Below the pieces are notes generated by a model that was not told the origin of the DNA, searched no databases, and saw nothing but the letters and a program-made list of their open reading frames with translations. Shown here piece after piece: positions 61,435-64,000 of a stretch of 64,000 bases of DNA. Each line of letters begins with the position of its first letter. Position 1 is the stretch's first letter. A program made the translations under genes and the position numbers. This stretch comes from Paenibacillus sp. FSL R10-2782 (GTDB lineage Bacteria > Bacillota > Bacilli > Paenibacillales > Paenibacillaceae), in contig NZ_CP151951.1 of assembly GCF_038592985.1 (NCBI RefSeq), positions 2,719,001 through 2,783,000 of the forward strand, given 5' to 3'.

Positions 61435-62181
61435 ATGGGAAAGTTTAATGGAAAAGTAGCGGTTGTAACAGGGGGTACTAGCGGCATCGGTCTTGCAACA
61501 GCGCAGAAGTTTGCAAAAGAAGGTGCACATGTTTTTATTACAGGACGCAGACAAAGTGAACTTGATTCAGCGGTGAAGCTGATTGGAGATAATGTAACTG
61601 GTATTCAAGGTGACGTTTCCAATCTGGCGGATTTAGACAGTCTGTTCGAAGCAGTGAAGCAAGAGAAAGGACATTTGGACATCCTCTTTGCAAATGCTGG
61701 GCTTGGGTCATTCCTTCCATTGGGTGAGATTACAGAAGAACATTATTACAAAACATTCGACGTTAACGTAAAAGGAACGATATTCACGGTTCAAAAGGCG
61801 TTGCCCTTGTTTCCGAACAATGTAGGTTCGATTATCATAACCGGGTCCACGGCTGGTTCCGTTGGTGACCCAGCGTTCAGTGTCTATGGCGCATCAAAGG
61901 CAGCAATAAGACAGTTAATTCGCAACTGGATTCTTGATCTAAAAGGAACTGAAATTCGTGTAAACGTCGTTAGTCCTGGATTCGTTCATACACCGGCTTA
62001 TAATTACTTATTTGGAGCCGAGGTCGAAAATGTCCTTGAACATGCCAAGACCGTAACTCCACTAGGCAGAGTGGGAACATCTGAAGAAATTGCAAATGCT
62101 GTAATGTTTCTTGCCTCTAATGAAAGCAACTATATAAATGGAATTGAATTGTTCGTGGATGGCGGAACTGCACAAGTTTAG
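61435..62181 (+). CDS. Short-chain dehydrogenase/reductase (SDR)
   Basis: Classical NAD(P)-dependent SDR of 248 residues. Cofactor loop TGGTSGIG at residues 12-19, NAG motif in LFANAGLGS, catalytic Ser in IITGSTAGS and YGASK (Tyr/Lys near 151-155), and the C-terminal [23 protein letters not shown] precedes the ATG. It is divergently transcribed from the HxlR regulator. It is followed by an NTF2-like pseudogene and an antibiotic-biosynthesis-monooxygenase-type gene, suggesting a small oxidoreductive detoxification operon. Confidence 0.94.
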   Translation: MGKFNGKVAVVTGGTSGIGLATAQKFAKEGAHVFITGRRQSELDSAVKLIGDNVTGIQGDVSNLADLDSLFEAVKQEKGHLDILFANAGLGSFLPLGEITEEHYYKTFDVNVKGTIFTVQKALPLFPNNVGSIIITGSTAGSVGDPAFSVYGASKAAIRQLIRNWILDLKGTEIRVNVVSPGFVHTPAYNYLFGAEVENVLEHAKTVTPLGRVGTSEEIANAVMFLASNESNYINGIELFVDGGTAQV

Positions 62182-62270
62182 TTCGGAGATATACCACGAA
62201 GATGTATTAATGGCGGGAAAGTCTAACTGTAATCTCTCTTTTGCTTCAATATTGTGGGGAGGATTAACTA

Positions 62271-62641
62271 ATGAGCAATGTTATTGATCTTATGAAGAGA
62301 CATCTCGAAATTTGGAGTAATACAAACCATGAAAGCCGAAGAAAGGCAATAGATGAAGTCTACTCCGAAAACTGCCGTGTCTACGACCCTTATTAACCAG
62401 AAGTAATTGTTGGAGACGCGACGAACTAATGACACTAATTGATGAGGTCCAGGGAAAATTTCTTCATTTTCGTTTTACCATTATGCCAGGTTCCTTAGAA
62501 GAACACCATGGTCAAGTAAAGTTTAGCTGGTATTTCGGACCTTCTGACAATCCACAAACAATCTCTGGTCAGGACTTCATAGTCATTGAGAATGGGTTAA
62601 TCCAATCTTTAGTTGTCTTTATTGAAAAGTCAGAAGAATAA
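62271..62641 (+). pseudogene. Disrupted SnoaL/NTF2-like protein gene
   Basis: The start is sound (GGGGAGGATT then ATG) and encodes MSNVIDLMKRHLEIWSNTNH through YSENCRVYDPY, typical of nuclear-transport-factor-2-like small enzymes. A TAA follows at once, the next codons PEVIVGDATN still fit the family, and a frameshift then leads into LIDEVQGKFLHFRFTIMPGS and the rest of the fold up to 62641. One premature stop plus one indel inactivates an otherwise complete gene of about 125 codons. Confidence 0.8.
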
Positions 62642-62737
62642 CCAGTTATTTAACCGATGGATACAATATACAAAATGTATTGAATTTTCAAAGAAACAAA
62701 AACAGTGCTAATAAACTAAAGAAGAGGTGTATCAACT

Positions 62738-63094
62738 ATGACAAACAATAATAATCAAATTATCCTTAACATACGATTCAAAGTAAAATCCGGTAAGAAA
62801 GAAGATTTTCGCAAGCAATTATTCTCACTGGCTGACATTATGTCAAATGAAACTAACTTTGTGAACGCCATTATTCATGATGACATGGATCAATCGGAAG
62901 ACATCGTCATTTACGAGATATGGAAAGGCACACAAGAAAGCTGGCTGCAAGAAGAGTTTCCTAAGCCCTACCGCAAGGAGTATGAAGGAGTTCTCTCCGA
63001 ATTGCTGAATGATAGAATGGTTAGCTGGTTAATCCCAGTTGCTGAATGGGGAAGCAACTTAACTGGAGCATCTAAAAAACAATCCTTAAAGTAG
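62738..63094 (+). CDS. Antibiotic biosynthesis monooxygenase (ABM)-fold protein, putative quinol monooxygenase
   Basis: 118-residue dimeric alpha-beta barrel domain: IILNIRFKVKSGKKEDFRKQ, then TNFVNAIIHDDMDQSEDIVIYEIWKGTQESW, typical of YgiN-like quinol monooxygenases. AAGAGGTG lies before the ATG. It is the third gene after the HxlR/SDR divergon and probably belongs to the same transcript. Substrate unknown, plausibly a quinol or aromatic. Confidence 0.85.
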   Translation: MTNNNNQIILNIRFKVKSGKKEDFRKQLFSLADIMSNETNFVNAIIHDDMDQSEDIVIYEIWKGTQESWLQEEFPKPYRKEYEGVLSELLNDRMVSWLIPVAEWGSNLTGASKKQSLK

Positions 63095-63512
63095 GTGACT
63101 ACATGATTCAAATATTTCCAAGTTTGTGGTATTCGGATCATAATAATCAGCAAACGAGAAGCTCATGTTACTGATCAACCAACCGTGATTTGCATAGTAT
63201 CGAGATGAAGCCAATTGGCTACCTTAAAAACGCGAGACAAAACTTGAAGTTTTGTCTCGCGTTTTAGTTTTAGTTGTAGTAAGTTGTATCGCTTATTAAA
63301 ACAGTTTTGTGTCTGAATACCGCTGCATGAAGACATGCATCGAAACCAACTTATTATTTTGCATCTGCAAAAATGGGGAATATAATGTATGACACTAAAT
63401 GAGAATCTATATAGCTCATGGCATTTAATTGTTTTATATACATATGTACAAAATACGAGTTTTGTGAATATATATTAAAAACGCAGTGAAACCGAGTTCA
63501 AAAACACGTGTC
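63095..63512. other. Gene-free stretch after the monooxygenase gene
   Basis: It contains the terminator at 63227-63265 and otherwise AT-rich DNA in which no reading frame or known RNA could be recognised. Confidence 0.5.
63227..63265. terminator. Perfect 17-bp terminator hairpin
   Basis: AAAACGCGAGACAAAAC / GTTTTGTCTCGCGTTTT with a TTGAA loop. T-runs on both sides make it usable in both directions; it probably ends the SDR/ABM transcript. Confidence 0.88.
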
Positions 63513-63524
63513 TCATGTGTCCAG

Positions 63525-63638
63525 TGACAACAAGTTTACTCCTTTATTGACAACAAGTTTATCCCTTTGAAGAATTATCGGATTTGATAACGACCGAGGT
63601 GACTCATTTATTCGAGTTGACGACAATTCATTTCCCCT
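63525..63638. repeat. Three related ~21-bp direct repeats, IS-end-like
   Basis: TGACAACAAGTTTACTCC (63525), TGACAACAAGTTTATCCC (63548) and a weaker TGACGACAATTCATTTCCCC (63618) occur in the same orientation. Multiple short terminal repeats of this kind are known at the ends of IS21-family elements. No transposase gene is beside them. They abut the broken end of the lipoprotein gene. Confidence 0.5.
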
Positions 63639-63639
63639 G

Positions 63640-63971
63640 TTGATCAGCAAGCAGAAAATGCATTCATTATCATACAAAACATGCTGAATTCTAAGCTCGA
63701 TTCCTAGCTTTTCTTTTGCCCATTTGGTATGAACATTGCTATCCTGATCTTCTCCTGGTTTGAACTTAACATCCGGGCCCCAAGGTCGTAAATACGTAAT
63801 CGTTACCGGTGGATCGTATTTACCGTTCTTAATCTCCAGCTTGGCACGTGTAGTATTTGTGTCAGCCGGCTTGTGACCGCTATTGCTGCTGCACCCGCTC
63901 AACACGGCCGACATGGTCAACACACCTACCATCAGCAGGCTGCCGATTCGTCTTTTTTTACTTTCGTTCAA
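63640..63971 (-). pseudogene. 5' fragment of an extracellular solute-binding lipoprotein gene
   Basis: On the minus strand the gene starts normally: basic head MNESKKRRIG, hydrophobic core, lipobox LSGC, then a mature segment (YDPPVTITYLRPWGPDVKFK, HTKWAKEKLGIELRI) typical of LplA-type sugar-binding proteins. After about 105 residues the reading frame runs into the IS-like repeats and loses similarity. Intact proteins of this kind have about 540 residues. It is truncated by insertion or deletion. The last part of the open frame (to 63513) is junk. Confidence 0.75.
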
Positions 63972-64000
63972 TATTGTCTCCCCCAGTCTATGTAAAGTAG

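Overview
The window looks like a Paenibacillus chromosome, most likely of the P. polymyxa group. The evidence is Firmicute-type signals (strong AGGAGG-like ribosome binding sites, GTG/TTG starts, a T-box leader, a TPP riboswitch), YesN/LplABC-type sugar uptake genes, GH43, GH48 and GH94 plant-polysaccharide enzymes, and an iturin-type acyltransferase plus PKS/aminotransferase pair. No tRNA, rRNA or CRISPR array was seen. Names are assigned from recognisable motifs and family architecture only; no database search was run.

Layout. Positions 1-6.7 kb hold a hemicellulose-oligosaccharide locus: a YesN-type regulator cut by the window edge, a solute-binding lipoprotein, two permeases and a GH43 glycosidase. 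An IS3-type transposase scrap and an unusual 75-nt hairpin follow. From 7 to 12.6 kb lie a chemoreceptor, a large hybrid histidine kinase and a convergent OmpR-type regulator. From 13 to 28 kb come single genes and short operons: a class III (diaminobutyrate-type) aminotransferase, a quinone-reductase-like flavoprotein, a diguanylate cyclase, cellobiose phosphorylase, a type II thioesterase, GH48 cellulase, ferritin, a CPYC disulfide oxidoreductase, a GNAT protein, a luciferase-like monooxygenase and an S9 peptidase.

From 30.5 to 38.3 kb lies the most striking locus. It is the loading end of an iturin/mycosubtilin-like beta-amino-fatty-acid lipopeptide assembly line: a trans-acting malonyltransferase, then an acyl ligase-ACP-KS-ACP-aminotransferase protein. 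The second protein stops about 20 residues into what should be the first condensation domain. A 22-codon ORF and a strong terminator follow at once, and no adenylation-condensation modules are present, so the NRPS part appears to have been lost.

From 38.4 to 51.9 kb come an AlkC-type repair protein, an acyl-CoA synthetase, aminopeptidase AmpS, two TetR circuits with clear palindromic operators, a complete CstR-controlled persulfide-handling operon (TusA-rhodanese, rhodanese-MBL, TauE, DsrE, CstR, rhodanese) and a TPP-riboswitch-controlled thiM.

From 52 kb to the end there is much decay: head-to-head fragments of an ABC permease and a LysR gene, a GGDEF tail, a GPH symporter remnant, a truncated Tn554-like integrase with a TnpC-like gene, an NTF2-like pseudogene inside an HxlR/SDR/monooxygenase group, and a truncated solute-binding lipoprotein joined to IS-like terminal repeats. 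Intact genes among these include an FnIII-repeat surface protein, a macrolide-type glycosyltransferase and tyrS with its tyrosine T-box.
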